Below, piece by piece: positions 34,402 to 45,380 of a stretch of 64,000 nucleotides of DNA. Each line of letters begins with the position of its first letter. Position 1 is the stretch's first letter. Below the pieces are notes generated by a model that worked only from the letters and a program-made list of their open reading frames with translations, made no database searches and was not told the origin of the DNA. This DNA comes from Pisolithus tinctorius (Eukaryota > Basidiomycota > Agaricomycetes > Boletales > Pisolithaceae), in the NCBI GenBank assembly GCA_024663395.1, contig JANFAH010000006.1, positions 496,001 through 560,000 on the forward strand, in the 5' to 3' direction. The position numbers and the translations under genes are program-made.

Positions 34402-35989
34402 ATGGTGAAGACCAAGCAGACAGCTAAGAAGACCACTGGGGGTAGAGCTCCCAGGGTATCTCTTGCTGGTCTGAAAGCTAGGGAAAAACATGCTACCAAG
34501 TCAAGCAAGGCCCATGCTAGGAAGGCCCCTGTTGCCAAGAAGAGAAGGATGAGGAACTTGGCAAGTCTCTTTTTATATTCCATCCATCTTTCTAACATTC
34601 TATGCAGTTCTGTGTGATGTGCAGGGATGGAGGGACATTGTGGCCTTGTGATCAGGCAGGATGCAGAAGGGTAGTGTGTAACAAGTGTGTTGTAGTACCT
34701 GAGGATTGCCTTGCAGAGGTCACCCAGCTTCCTGTGACCTTCAGGTGTGTTAACCTCCCTTTTATGAATTAATTCCATTGACTCAAACTCTGGATGAACT
34801 TCAGGTGTGTTGCCTGTCATTGGAAAATGACAAGATTTGAAAGTCCTCAGCCCTATTTTGTAAGTGCATATTGCCACCCCAATCACTTCTAACTCCAAGT
34901 ACAGGGCTTCTACTTGTCAGGCAAGCCAGTCCTGAAACACCCTCTTGTGGTCATTGGGGGGTTTGAGCATGCCACCACCTCTGAAGTGGCTGGTAACTCT
35001 ACTGCCATTATCCACCTCCACCTTGAGTCTCTAGAGCTTGGCCATGCCCCTGTGCATATCCTTCACACCATGTTGCAGGGATATTTCAGACAAGACACCT
35101 ACCACTTCTCACAACTGTCCTTCAACTTTGCCACTGAGGAGTCCAGAGCTGCCTATGACACTGCAGCATCAAAGCTAGCTTCAAGTCTGACTACCTTTGC
35201 TAAGGTAGTCATTTTCCTTACTACCCATACTGATGAAGACAGGGGGGATCTGTTCTCTGGAATGGAGAATAAGGTTCCAATAGCCACAGAGGTCTTTGAG
35301 GTAAGTCACCATTGTTTGACTGTCACTCCCATCTGACCAGTTGCAGTTTCTGCAAGGCCTTCTGTTACCCCTCTCCAACATTGTCAAGGGTGGAGACCTC
35401 ATCTTCTTTGTATGTGGTTCTACTGTAAGGAAGGAGCAGAGCTTCCAAGGACTGAAGGCAGCTGTGCAACAGTAGGTTTTCTTTCAATGTTGGTGGTTAT
35501 GGCTGACACCATATCAGTTTCAAGCCAAGGTCCATGTTGCTTTTTGATGCTGAGAGACTTCAACTAGTCACCACCATTCCCTTCCTCATGAGTGTCCTTG
35601 ACTCCACCCTTGTTCAAGGCTTCCATGTCCAAAGTGCAGTCAGGTATGCCCTGAATGACTGTGGTATGTTGGGTAGGCACTCCAACATCATCCTGATGTT
35701 GTGGCAGGAGAAGGTAGTGGTGGAGAAATTTGTCTGGACTGACAAGTTCATCAGGCCTTGGGGACAACAATTGCCTGCCCAGTGCCCTCAGTGTTATAGC
35801 ATTCAGAAGTGGGAAGCTGGTTGTTCAGGGCAGACTTATTCCTATGAGTGCAAGAATCCTGGCTGTGGGAAGGACACACAAGGCACATCTCAGCCTCCCC
35901 AAACCTATACTATCTGCATGTCCAAAGGGGCTACCAAACTGACACAGGGAAAGGGGCAAACATCATCCTGGCTGTTGGAATCTTTGTAA
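34402..35989 (+). CDS. Histone-H3-tail mimic fused to PHD-like finger, alpha/beta domain and zinc ribbon
   Basis: Seen: exons 34402-34560, 34608-34744, 34805-34859, 34905-35300, 35347-35471 and 35518-35989 join in frame to 447 residues with no stop. Intron 1 is GC-AG (TTG|GCAAGT); the others are GT-AG. Residues 1-18 read MVKTKQTAKKTTGGRAPR, matching the H3 N-terminus (ARTKQTARKSTGGKAPR) at 12 of 17 positions with four conservative changes; the K4, K9 and R17 counterparts are kept. A Lys/Arg/Ala-rich stretch to residue 53 is also tail-like. Then a PHD-type cluster: C55, C58, C67, C72, C77, C80 and C100, C103, with Cys77 at the usual His position. Then a strand-helix domain (LVVIGGFEH; IFLTTHTDED; LIFFVCGS) and a C-terminal zinc ribbon (CPQC ... 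CKNPGCGK). The ATG starts directly after a leader-intron acceptor. Not one CpG occurs in the gene. Function unknown; chromatin binding or mimicry is inferred. Confidence 0.75.
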
Positions 35990-36390
35990 AATACCCTACC
36001 TTGATACATATGATATGCATGTACTACAATCAAAAATAGCTGCTTTGTGTTTTCAAATTTCATATGACATTGAATGTTCAGAAAAAAAAGTAATTTCCTG
36101 CAGGACAATTCCTCCTTAAGTACTGATACACAACTGAGTAAATTTGCCCAATGTTAATTCCAATACAATGGCCAGATTGGTAGAGTTAACTTCAATACCA
36201 CAGGATAAGGATAGGATATAGGATTTTTCCACAACCATGTGGGTTCAGCCAGCTAACTACCAAGGAAGTAGTGTACTGAGTAATAAGATTGGCCAGCCCC
36301 ACTAACCCACTAGCAAGATATTGGTCTTTCTTGCAAAGTGTCTGCCCAACCACAACTCCAGGTCATGGTTCATTCCCCCCAGCCACATCA
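35990..36390. other. 3' flank of the H3-tail gene
   Basis: AT-rich, CpG-free, no gene seen; grades into the right subterminal array. Confidence 0.4.
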
Positions 36391-37630
36391 GCTGACCCCA
36401 CTGCCAGGACATCATCCCTTCCCCCAGCCATGTCAGCTGGCCCCACTTCCAGGTCACTAATCTATCCCATAGCTGGTTTGGCCAACCCCACTTCCAGGTC
36501 ACTAACCTATCCCATAGCTGTGTCAGCTGACACCACTTCCAGGTCACTAATTCATCCCATAGCTGTGTTGGCCAACCCCACTTCCAGGTCACTAATCTAT
36601 CCCATAGCTGTGTTGGCTGACCCCACTTCCAGGTCACTAATTCATCCCATAGCTGTGTTGGCCAACCCCACTTCCAGGTCACTAATCTATCCCATAGCTG
36701 TGTTGGCTGACCCCACTTCTAGGTCACTAATTCATCTCATAGCTGGGTCAGCCGACCCCACTTCTAGGACACTAATCTATCCCATAGCTGTGTCAGCTGA
36801 CCCCACTTCCAGGACACTAACCTATCCCATAGCTGCATCGGCCGACCCCACTTCTAGGACACGAATCTATCTCATAGCTGTGTCGGCCGACCCCACTTCT
36901 AGGACACTAATCTATCTCATAGCTGCATCGGCCAACCCCACTTCTAGGACACTAATTCATCCCATAGCTGTGTTGGCTGACCCCACTTCCAGGTCACTAA
37001 TTCATCCCATAGCTGTGTTGGCCAACCCCACTTCCAGGTCACTAATCTATCCCATAGCTGTGTTGGCTGACCCCACTTCTAGGTCACTAATTCATCTCAT
37101 AGCTGGGTCAGCCGACCCCACTTCTAGGACACTAATCTATCCCATAGCTGTGTCAGCTGACCCCACTTCCAGGACACTAACCTATCCCATAGCTGCATCG
37201 GCCGACCCCACTTCTAGGACACGAATCTATCTCATAGCTGTGTCGGCCGACCCCACTTCTAGGACACTAATCTATCTCATAGCTGCATCGGCCAACCCCA
37301 CTTCTAGGACACTAATTCATCCCATAGCTGTGTTGGCTGACCCCACTTCCAGGACACTAACCTATCCCATAGCTGCATCGGCCGACCCCACTTCTAGGAC
37401 ACTAATCTATCTCATAGCTGTGTCGGCCAACCCCACTTCTAGGACACTAATTCATCCCATAGCTGTGTCGGCCGACCCCACTTCCAGGACACTAATTCAT
37501 CCCATAGCTGCATCAGCCAACCTCACTTCCAGGTCATCAATCCATCCTATAGTCATGTCAGCCGACCCCACTTCCAGGGAAGTTGATCCATCATCCTGTG
37601 ACATAGGCCAACCCCACCTTCACAGTCCAG
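36390..37630 (+). repeat. Right subterminal array, about 26 copies of a 45-bp repeat
   Basis: Unit CCCCACTTCCAGGTCACTAA ... CATAGCTGTGTTGGCCAAC, period 45. Its reverse complement shares CCTGGAAGTGG-GTTGGCCAAC with the left array, so the two are inverted subterminal repeats. A block of eight units (360 bp, 36616-36975) is repeated at once (36976-37335). A 456-codon open frame across it is an artefact of the 3n period. Confidence 0.85.
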
Positions 37631-37649
37631 CCTACCCAACCCTAGGGAC

Positions 37650-37739
37650 CACCGGCTGATGTTGGTTAGTCCCAGTTTCAGGACGAAATGTACATGTCGG
37701 ATGACCCACTTTTAGGACTACAAGTGACTGAATCATGTG
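37650..37739 (-). repeat. Right terminal inverted repeat of the KDZ element
   Basis: Reverse complement begins CACATGATTCAGTCAC and then follows the left repeat. ATGTGCC (37740-37746) immediately outside repeats 14300-14306. Confidence 0.8.
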
Positions 37740-38811
37740 ATGTGCCACATATGGTGATATTTCCGGGACAAGAAACATGGCTAGAGAACACCAAAGGTAT
37801 ACCGCAATGAGAAATCATGCACTCGATGTGGTATCGCAATCCTAGTTGGTATGTCAACCAGACCGTCATAGTGGTTGGCGGAGGAGCAAGTGGAGTCAAC
37901 GTCTCTTCTCAGGTGTCGCCATATGCCTGTAAAGTGAGTACCATCCATTTGTAATGGTTCTCAGTCGATGCCTCAATCCAGGTTGGTTTTCCTTGGTAAA
38001 GGTTTACCTTTCCATTCGCAGTTCACTATGGGGAGGGATGCCAATGGGACCTGTGGAAATGAAACCTGAAATTTCACATTTTATGTCAGATGATGTTATC
38101 TTCACAGATGGGTTGACAGTGCAAGACGTTAATACAATCATACTGGCTACAGGCTATGATTTGCGTGTGCCTTTCTTAGAAGAAGGTGGGGAAGTGATCG
38201 TGAAGCCAGGGTCTAACGAAACAGACAAACAAAGGCTTACCACCAACTTGTGTTATCTGTTCCCACTCCATAAACATATGTTTTCCCTGTTGGCATCCTA
38301 TCCAACGAACGCACTGGCGTTCATCGGCCTCCTGGGATCGCCCTTCTGTCGTCCCTCAGATATTGCACAGAGTATCTACGTGACCTCGATCATTATCAAT
38401 GGCAGCCTACTTGCGCCCCGAGCAGAGTTACTGAGCGAGCTTGCAGACAGCAAAGAAGACCTTCGGAGGCGAGGGTATGATCTGTATTATATCGGACATA
38501 AGATGGTCGACAATTCTGCATTCGATTATCAAGAAGGTCTCATCAAGACGTTGCGATCAAAGGAGGGATTGCCGAAGCAGAATATCACTTTCATTGAGCC
38601 CTGGAGAAGAGAAAGCCTTGATTATCTGAGTGGTAGCCTGAAGCGAGGGTGGAAAAGGTTGGAGGCACTTGGACTAGCAGAGGAATGGCTAGCAGGGGTT
38701 GAGAGTGAAGACAAGTGGGCTGATCTTATGAGACGAGTGAACGCATGGCAGAGAGATTGGGAGACGGTGCACCATTTGGTATTTCCAGATGACATACTCG
38801 TATATTCATGA
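37740..38811 (+). pseudogene. FMO copy D, 3' part
   Basis: Continuation of exon 2 from the KDZ insertion site: CCACATATGGTGATATTTCC, then a TGA at 37808-37810 where copy F has CGA. The NADPH motif VVGGGASG survives. Exon 3 is 38002-38811 and open over its full length (MGPVEMKPEISHF, ATGYDL, ending DDILVYS). With the TAG in the first half and the transposon, the gene is dead, but exon 3 has not yet broken. Closest relatives are copies E and F. Confidence 0.9.
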
Positions 38812-39027
38812 ATGTCATATCACTTTGTCCTTTGCTATCTGATCAAAAATAAGAAGTGTGATGGACAGGGTTGAGGACAACAAAAGCTCAGATTGATCTT
38901 ATGATACAAGTAAACAAATGGCAGACAACTGACATTTCCAGATCACATACTCATCCATATAGGAATCATTTCTACCAAGCAGATGATGTTCATCGGAGCC
39001 TGGCTGCTTGAATTCTTGTCCTTCATA

Positions 39028-39672
39028 TCATGAGCCATGAGGTGTAGATGAACCATGCACTGTGATCCCCAAATGTTCGGGTTCGTCGTCTTTTGCCATA
39101 TGGGTCCTCATCTCCGCCTTCATACAGTTCTGTCGTGAAAGATAGAACAAGGTTAGAGATGAAATCACGACTATGAGTGTGCACCAACTTTTTAAGATCA
39201 GGTTTGAAGGTAACTCCATAGTGATGAAGGGACTATCCAATTTGATTAAAAAAAAATTCTGCAATGGCCAATGGAGATGGTTACATGAAATTGAGTGTTA
39301 AGGCCATGGTGTACTGCGATGGGTCAAGAAGGGAAATAACGCAATGTCAAAGCTTACTTGGTGGTTTGTAATCTTCAATGCTGTCTGCATACTGGTGACA
39401 CATGCATTTGCAATGTTGTTTGAGTCCTGATTGTCTAGGATGCCAAACTGAGCAGGATGTTCCCAGAGAACATGCATTGCAAGACATACAAAGAATGAAA
39501 TCAGGTAAAATGCAGTGCATATGGAGAGAACCCATTCACCAAACTTCATCCAGACAACATAATCCTGTTTAGAGGGGGCATCATGGTCAGCTTTATTGTG
39601 TGTGTCCATGTACACTGGCAATGAGATAATGAGAAAGAAAGAGAAGCCCTTCAGTTTTGTCCTGGAACTGCC
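39028..39672 (-). pseudogene. MFS permease copy 3 with large internal deletion
   Basis: The 5' exon (MGSSRTKLKGFSFF to AFYLISFF and NNIANACVTSMQTALK) and the PFITMELPSNLILK exon are present. At about 39175-39182 the sequence jumps from that exon directly into the 3' end (VVISSLTLFYLSRQN), so about 1.4-1.5 kb present in copy 2 (roughly 54945-56430) is missing, including most transmembrane helices. It keeps its tail-to-tail position after FMO copy D. Confidence 0.85.
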
Positions 39673-39903
39673 CATTAGGGTGTGAGGGAGAGAAGCATCC
39701 CATGGTGGTCAAATTGCACATGCACATTCCAGTGGAGGGCGATATTTAGAACGATTTGCACCACCTTCTTCAGAAGCATTTCATGCTCTAAACTGGATCT
39801 AAAGGTATTTGCTGCTCAAATCAAGGCCTAACTGGGAATGGAGAAGCCTGCATATTGCACATCTGTAGCCCTGGGGTTGTAAAAACCCACAGTACCTTGC
39901 ATC

Positions 39904-41481
39904 TACAGTGAGGGACAAAAGTGTTGCAATGTTTGTGAGGTGTGACTTGCTGCTGATGTAGCTAAGGCTATTCTGCACAGATAATCATGATACCTATACC
40001 ATTGGAAAGGGGTTACTCTAAGCTTTCCAGAGTACTAAGGTGCAGTCCAAACAAAGCAATACATGCCAAGATACACCCTATTCTTTCTGAAAAGTGCATT
40101 GCAATGCTTTTGTCCCTGGCTGGTGAAATAGTGAAAAGTGACCTTTTGATGGGATTAAGGGCATGAAGGATGGGAAAATATGATTACATAATAAACCACA
40201 TGATCTTCCAGATGATTTGTCAGCATGTAAACAATGAGAAACAATGAATTTGCACCATTAAACCTCCCCCTTTTATCACAACTCATGAAATCATCTCTCT
40301 GGTTCACATGGTCATTTTCTTGGGGAAATCTTATCAAATACTGGTGGCCACTACTGTACCATCAGTATAACATGCTCTCAGGACTGTCAGTCCCTTAAAA
40401 AACCTGCTGTCAGTCATTCCCTGGACTGTTTCCCCCCCCCATGCCTGATGTGTTTTGGGACTAATCAGTACTTGGAAGGCTGAGATTGTTTTGGAGGTCA
40501 ATCTGGCACTTCAGAACATGATGGACAAACCAGTCCCCTCTTAACCAATGCATTTCTGGCACAGGAACACTGGTATGGAAGTTAGGGCAAGACAAAATCC
40601 TCTTTACCACTGGGTGTCATCATAAGGATATGCTACTGAACTGCCATGGAGCAGAATCCTGTGCTTCCATCTGACCCTAAATATTTCCTTTGGTCACATA
40701 TGACCAAATAATCCTTCCCCAGTCATCTACAGTTCAGATCAGTGCAAGATCAAGTGAACCCTCTTATGGTGCTCACAGCACAAGGAGGTTTTGTCTCACC
40801 CCAACTTCCATACCAGTGTTCCTGTGCCAGAAATGCATTGGTTAAGAGGGGACTGGTTTGTCCATCATGTTCTGAAGTGCCAGATTGACCTCCAAAACAA
40901 TCTCAGCCTTCCAAGTACTGATTAGTCCCAAAACACATCAGGCATGGGGGGGGAAACAGTCCAGGGAATGACTGACAGCAGGTTTTTTAAGGGACTGACA
41001 GTCCTGAGAGCATGTTATACTGATGGTACAGTAGTGGCCACCAGTATTTGATAAGATTTCCCCAAGAAAATGACCATGTGAACCAGAGAGATGATTTCAT
41101 GAGTTGTGATAAAAGGGGGAGGTTTAATGGTGCAAATTCATTGTTTCTCATTGTTTACATGCTGACAAATCATCTGGAAGATCATGTGGTTTATTATGTA
41201 ATCATATTTTCCCATCCTTCATGCCCTTAATCCCATCAAAAGGTCACTTTTCACTATTTCACCAGCCAGGGACAAAAGCATTGCAATGCACTTTTCAGAA
41301 AGAATAGGGTGTATCTTGGCATGTATTGCTTTGTTTGGACTGCACCTTAGTACTCTGGAAAGCTTAGAGTAACCCCTTTCCAATGGTATAGGTATCATGA
41401 TTATCTGTGCAGAATAGCCTTAGCTACATCAGCAGCAAGTCACACCTCACAAACATTGCAACACTTTTGTCCCTCACTGTA
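39904..41481. mobile_element. Foldback (hairpin) element with Tc1/mariner-like ends, about 1.58 kb
   Basis: Two arms of about 690 bp, inverted and nearly identical, meet around a loop near 40600-40790. One visible indel is a 9 C versus 8 G run (40432-40440, 40948-40955). Ends are TA|CAGTGAGGGACAAAAG and its complement. The matching empty site is 57155-57162 (GCATCTATAATTT), which shows a TA duplication. No transposase inside; a small open frame is duplicated in both arms. Confidence 0.85.
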
Positions 41482-41713
41482 TAATTTCATGCACAGGTGG
41501 CAGAAGACTTGACATTTGCCTGCTGACTATCATGTGACAGGTCAGTATAGTATTCATAAAACCACATAGCAACAAATTTCTTGCACTGGGCCTTTGAGGA
41601 TCTCATCATCACTCAAGTTGCTCAAGTTGTAGTTGTGGCACAAAAAAATGTAACTATCAGCAACTGGGAACCCAGTGAACCCTGAGAATCTCACATTATG
41701 GAGGTGCTGCAGG

Positions 41714-44700
41714 CTGCATGTGACTGCCATGTAAGGGCATGAGCATTGTTATTGCATTTAATATTACAAAATAAAACAAAGAAACTCATTACAGCCTACA
41801 ATGTGTAGGGCATGAGACTGCAGGTGAGTCCTGAGTTGAGCTCAAGAGGGCTCTTGCTGTTTGTTCATTCTCCCCCACTCATTTTCCAGCTGCCAGCCAG
41901 CCCTCCCCTGCATTAAACTGTCTTAAGTTATTTTGGGACCTATTGCCATGACTGCAAAGAAGTCAAAGGTCCCACTGCCCAAAATTCCTCAGAGCAAGAA
42001 TAACCATGCTCATTCATGGAGTCTCATTGCAGAAATCAGTAAGCCAGTAAATTACAAGGTGCTCCATGGTAAAAAGGACAAAAATGAGGTATGTTTTACC
42101 ATTTAATTTGGGTATCTGCCTTGTAACCTTGCCAGAACACATCTGGCAAGTTGAAGGCAAGTGTCCACAAGTGGATTTGTGCCATTGTGCTGCCAGAGTT
42201 CCATGCCATGGATGCTACTGCTACTGGTGATCATATCAAGAGTAAACTGGAGACATAAGTGTTGGAGATTGGATGTTATGCAGAACAGTGAGAACTTCTT
42301 ACTTACATAATCACCCCTTGTTATGGGCAGGACAATTTTTCCTTTGCACCTCAGTCTTTGTCCAACTTGAAGCCTGAGGTATGTCTGTTGGAAATACCAG
42401 TTACAGTATTCCTTATAGCCAGTTCTAGACTTGCTTACTAGATGAGTTTTACTCATATGATGTCATGCTTGCTAAGTACTCCACTTAGCTCCACTTTATT
42501 CTATAACATTCCATGACATTCATTACTATACATAGTATGTACTTTCTCTTTATGGTTATACTTACCATATGCATGACATGGTCTGTGTGCAGTCATACAT
42601 GTATATAAACCCAGGGGATTCTACTGTATCCCTTAAGTGAATTCACATTCATCTTATCCTGACAATGAGCCCCACTCTAGTCAGAACTACTACCCTTCAA
42701 TGTTTACTTCAACTGCTCTATCCAATACTAAAGGCAAGTGCTCACCTCCACTCTTGCCCTTTCCCCTTCCTCTGCCAATAATGTCTTCTCTTCATATCTT
42801 AGTACTAGACCATACTAATTCTATTTAGTTACCTTACTCTCTTCTAGGCTTGTACTATACCCCAGTCTTTGTCCAACTCAAAGCCTGAGTTACCTTACTC
42901 TCTTTTAGCAATATACTTGTCATTTGTAACCTTTAAAGATAAGTACACAGTTTGAATATCTGATCTTCTTGCCTGATGTCTGCAGTCTCACAAAAACATA
43001 CAAGTGCCATTTTATGAAGGGACTGAGGTTGCAGGGTGAACTAAAGAGTGTGAAAACTTGGTCTTTGAAGTAGGACAAAATTTGAGGTACAAGGAAAAAT
43101 GAAGTGGCTAAGATGTATGGAAGTATTACATAAGTGGTACTTGCTGTACAGAACAGCAGTATGTTCCAACATGCCATGCCCTCAAGCTTCATACCACTGG
43201 GAATGGTGTCAGAGAAGACAATGATGGGTCTGACTCTGAGGAGTACTGTAATTTTTATATTGGTGCAGATGGTCCCAATGACAGCACATCAGAAGAGGCC
43301 AAAAATATTTGGGGTATGTTATCCACTGGTACTAATGCCTTGAACCTCCCATTACTAACCTTGGTGTAGATCAGATCACCAGGGAGTTCCCCCTTTTCCC
43401 TGAGCTCCACAGGATTTTTGTTGCTCATTCCAATGTCACTCCAATTGCTGTGACTACTGGAGTTGGTCCTCATGGCAAGAAGACACTTCACCTCCAGCCT
43501 GTTGACAAGCCTCAGGTGGAGTTTACTGCCTCACAGTCAGCTCAGATTCAAACCCTGCAGGATGCTCTGAATCATGCCCAGGCTCAGACCACTATGGAGG
43601 GTGATACTTTAGGCTTATCCCAGGATCCCTTGGGGTGTGAGAAATTTTTCTCAAACCTCTAGACTCCAGTTGCTGAGAAGGGTCCCAAGCCTTCCTCAAT
43701 CACTCAGGAAAATCTTGCCAAGGCCAAAGAACACATTCAGAAAGTGTCAAAGAAGCATACCATTGAAGACACTCTACTTGACATCCAGAAGCGTCTGTTA
43801 CTGACCTTATTGATTAGAACCAACCTTGAGGCTGTGAATGCTCATGCTCATCAAGAAATGAATCTCAAGACTTGTGAGATTCTTCTGGCAGAATTCAAGG
43901 AAGGGATCTGAATAGTGGCAGAGTATCATGAGTAGATTGCCCTTCTTAGTGGTGGTAGTAACAGTTTTCCTGCCAAAAAAGCTTGTCAGTACTCTCCTGA
44001 ATGGGATGAGGATTTGGGCCTTTAACTTTCATTCCATCTTTTGTTACTCTTCCTGATTCTCAAGTCACTCCTTACACTGACCACAGTCACTCTTTAAATC
44101 ACCTTTCTTTTAAATCACATTCATTGATAGTCAGTCATTTAATAGTAGCCAGTTAGATGTAACTGAATTACATATTTTTGAATGCCAGTAATTCTTCAAT
44201 GAGCCTTTGCCTTTTTCCCTCTCCACCTTGTTCAAAAATCCTTCCCTGTGGTATACCATCATTCTCTAGCTCCTCTGGCACACCACAGTATTCCTCCTCC
44301 TCTACATGAGTATGGATAGATTCAAGTTATTCTCCCTGCTTGGCTCCTTCCACTTCAATGGCAATGTTGTGCAAGATTATTGCAATAGTCATCCACTGAC
44401 ATGCTGCAATATGTTGCCAGTTTGAGTTGATTGAAACTCAAAGCCCACAAAGGCATTGAAATCTTCCTTTCAATCCCCCCATACAATGTTCTGATCAAAC
44501 ATGCAGGTTGGCAACTGCATAATCAAATGCAGCATTATGTGGAAACAGTGAGGCTGGCTTCTTGTGGACAGTAATGGTTTGGGATGTGAGGGGGTAGGCA
44601 GAGTCAACCCAGGCAAACTCTTCACCCTTGAAGGCCCCCTCAGGATATTTTGCTGCTGCTGTACTCTCAAATGCCCAAGTATCATGAGCAGATCCTGTCA

Positions 44701-45343
44701 GCCCATGAGAGTAATCCACAATTTGCAGGTTTGAAGGTAAATTCCCAATCTAGCAATGAAATCTTGAATACAGATTTTTCAATAAAGAAAAATATACATG
44801 CCTGCAGATTAAGACCATAGTTTTACTTCCTAGTAAAGTATGAATCACCATTGAGAGCAGGTTTTGCATATAGAACCACAGTGGTTCCATCATACATGAC
44901 CCAGCCTTCTCTCCATGTCCCCTTAAATTCAAGATGTTGATCCATCCAACACTTCTCCTCCTCCTTCTCCTTGTCAGTGTACAGGCACACAAAGTCATTG
45001 TGGAGGGACTCAATGGCAGTGAAGCACCATGTTGTGTACAGCTCAATTGCACCTTCTGAGCACCCTGCAAAGCATGCAATATCCTCCAGAGAAGCCCCAT
45101 TCCCATATTGACCCATATGATACAGAGTAACACCCAACTGGACCTCAACAGACTCCTGACAATGGTTTAATTGATTGTAGAAGATTGGGTGATCTTCAAT
45201 CAGTGATAAGATGACTTGGAATACTTCAGGAGAAACATATAGCATATTGACAAAGTGATGGTGATCAGATAGGCTCTGAGCATGTTCCCAAGCCAGGTGG
45301 AGGCTGCCAGACTTGGCAACAGGGGACCAGGACTGCTGATACT
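41714..45343. repeat. Left arm of a 3.63-kb inverted repeat
   Basis: Reads as the reverse complement of 47457-51086; every position pair adds to 92800 and I found no mismatch at the points I compared. Carries one partner gene (plus) and one Harbinger-like transposase (minus), both broken. Confidence 0.9.
41949..44025 (+). pseudogene. Harbinger-partner-like gene remnant, left arm
   Basis: Exon-like pieces: MTAKKSKVPLPKIPQSK from 41949, a GT donor near 42090, KLKASVHKWICAIVLPEFHAMD, then FYIGADGPNDSTSEEAKNIWG near 43255 and AVTTGVGPHGKKTLHLQPVD near 43450, a helical region and PAKKACQYSPEWDEDLGL. Stops occur after FSNL (43660) and after EFKEGI (about 43909). Known: PIF/Harbinger elements usually encode a second, Myb-like protein; this one stands convergent with the transposase, but I see no clear Myb domain. 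Confidence 0.5.
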
Positions 45344-45380
45344 GAGTTTGATGAATAGCCAGGATGGAGCTGATATCCAC
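44300..45380 (-). pseudogene. PIF/Harbinger-like transposase, left arm copy
   Basis: Minus strand: VQLGVTLYHMGQYGNGASLE, SEGAIELYTTWCF, WREGWVMYDGTTVV (first Asp), a stop just after YFTRK (44825), then after an intron DYSHGLTGSAHDTWAFES, FAWVDSAYPLT (second Asp) and SEHCMGGLKGRFQ. Two further TGA codons replace Arg before SEHCMG and after CLCGL. The gene is dead, and the right-arm copy has the same lesions. Confidence 0.8.

Larger units (their letters stand above)
14307..37739. mobile_element. KDZ (Kyakuja-Dileera-Zisupton) DNA transposon, 23.4 kb, inserted in FMO copy D
   Basis: Seen: both ends carry about 90 bp of imperfect inverted repeat; shared strings include TTCAGTCAC, AAGTGGGTCATC, GTCCTGAAA and GGGACTAACC. 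The outermost bases read CA...TG. ATGTGCC flanks the element on both sides (14300-14306, 37740-37746); an 8-bp duplication would need one mismatch. The other FMO copies provide the unfilled site (copy F near 58783: ACGCGCCACAT). Inside the ends lie inverted arrays of a 45-bp repeat. Cargo, left to right: unknown gene, KDZ transposase and TET/JBP-like gene (all minus), divergent promoter, exon/intron-like 76-bp array, H3-tail/PHD gene (plus). A 7.6-kb chromovirus is nested within, so the original element was about 15.8 kb. Known: KDZ elements in mushroom fungi are reported together with TET/JBP genes. Confidence 0.88.

Noticed and set aside
36289..37659. 456-codon ORF of PTSRTLIYPIA-type repeats
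   Set aside because: Same artefact in the right subterminal array; the DNA repeat is related to the non-coding left array in inverted orientation.
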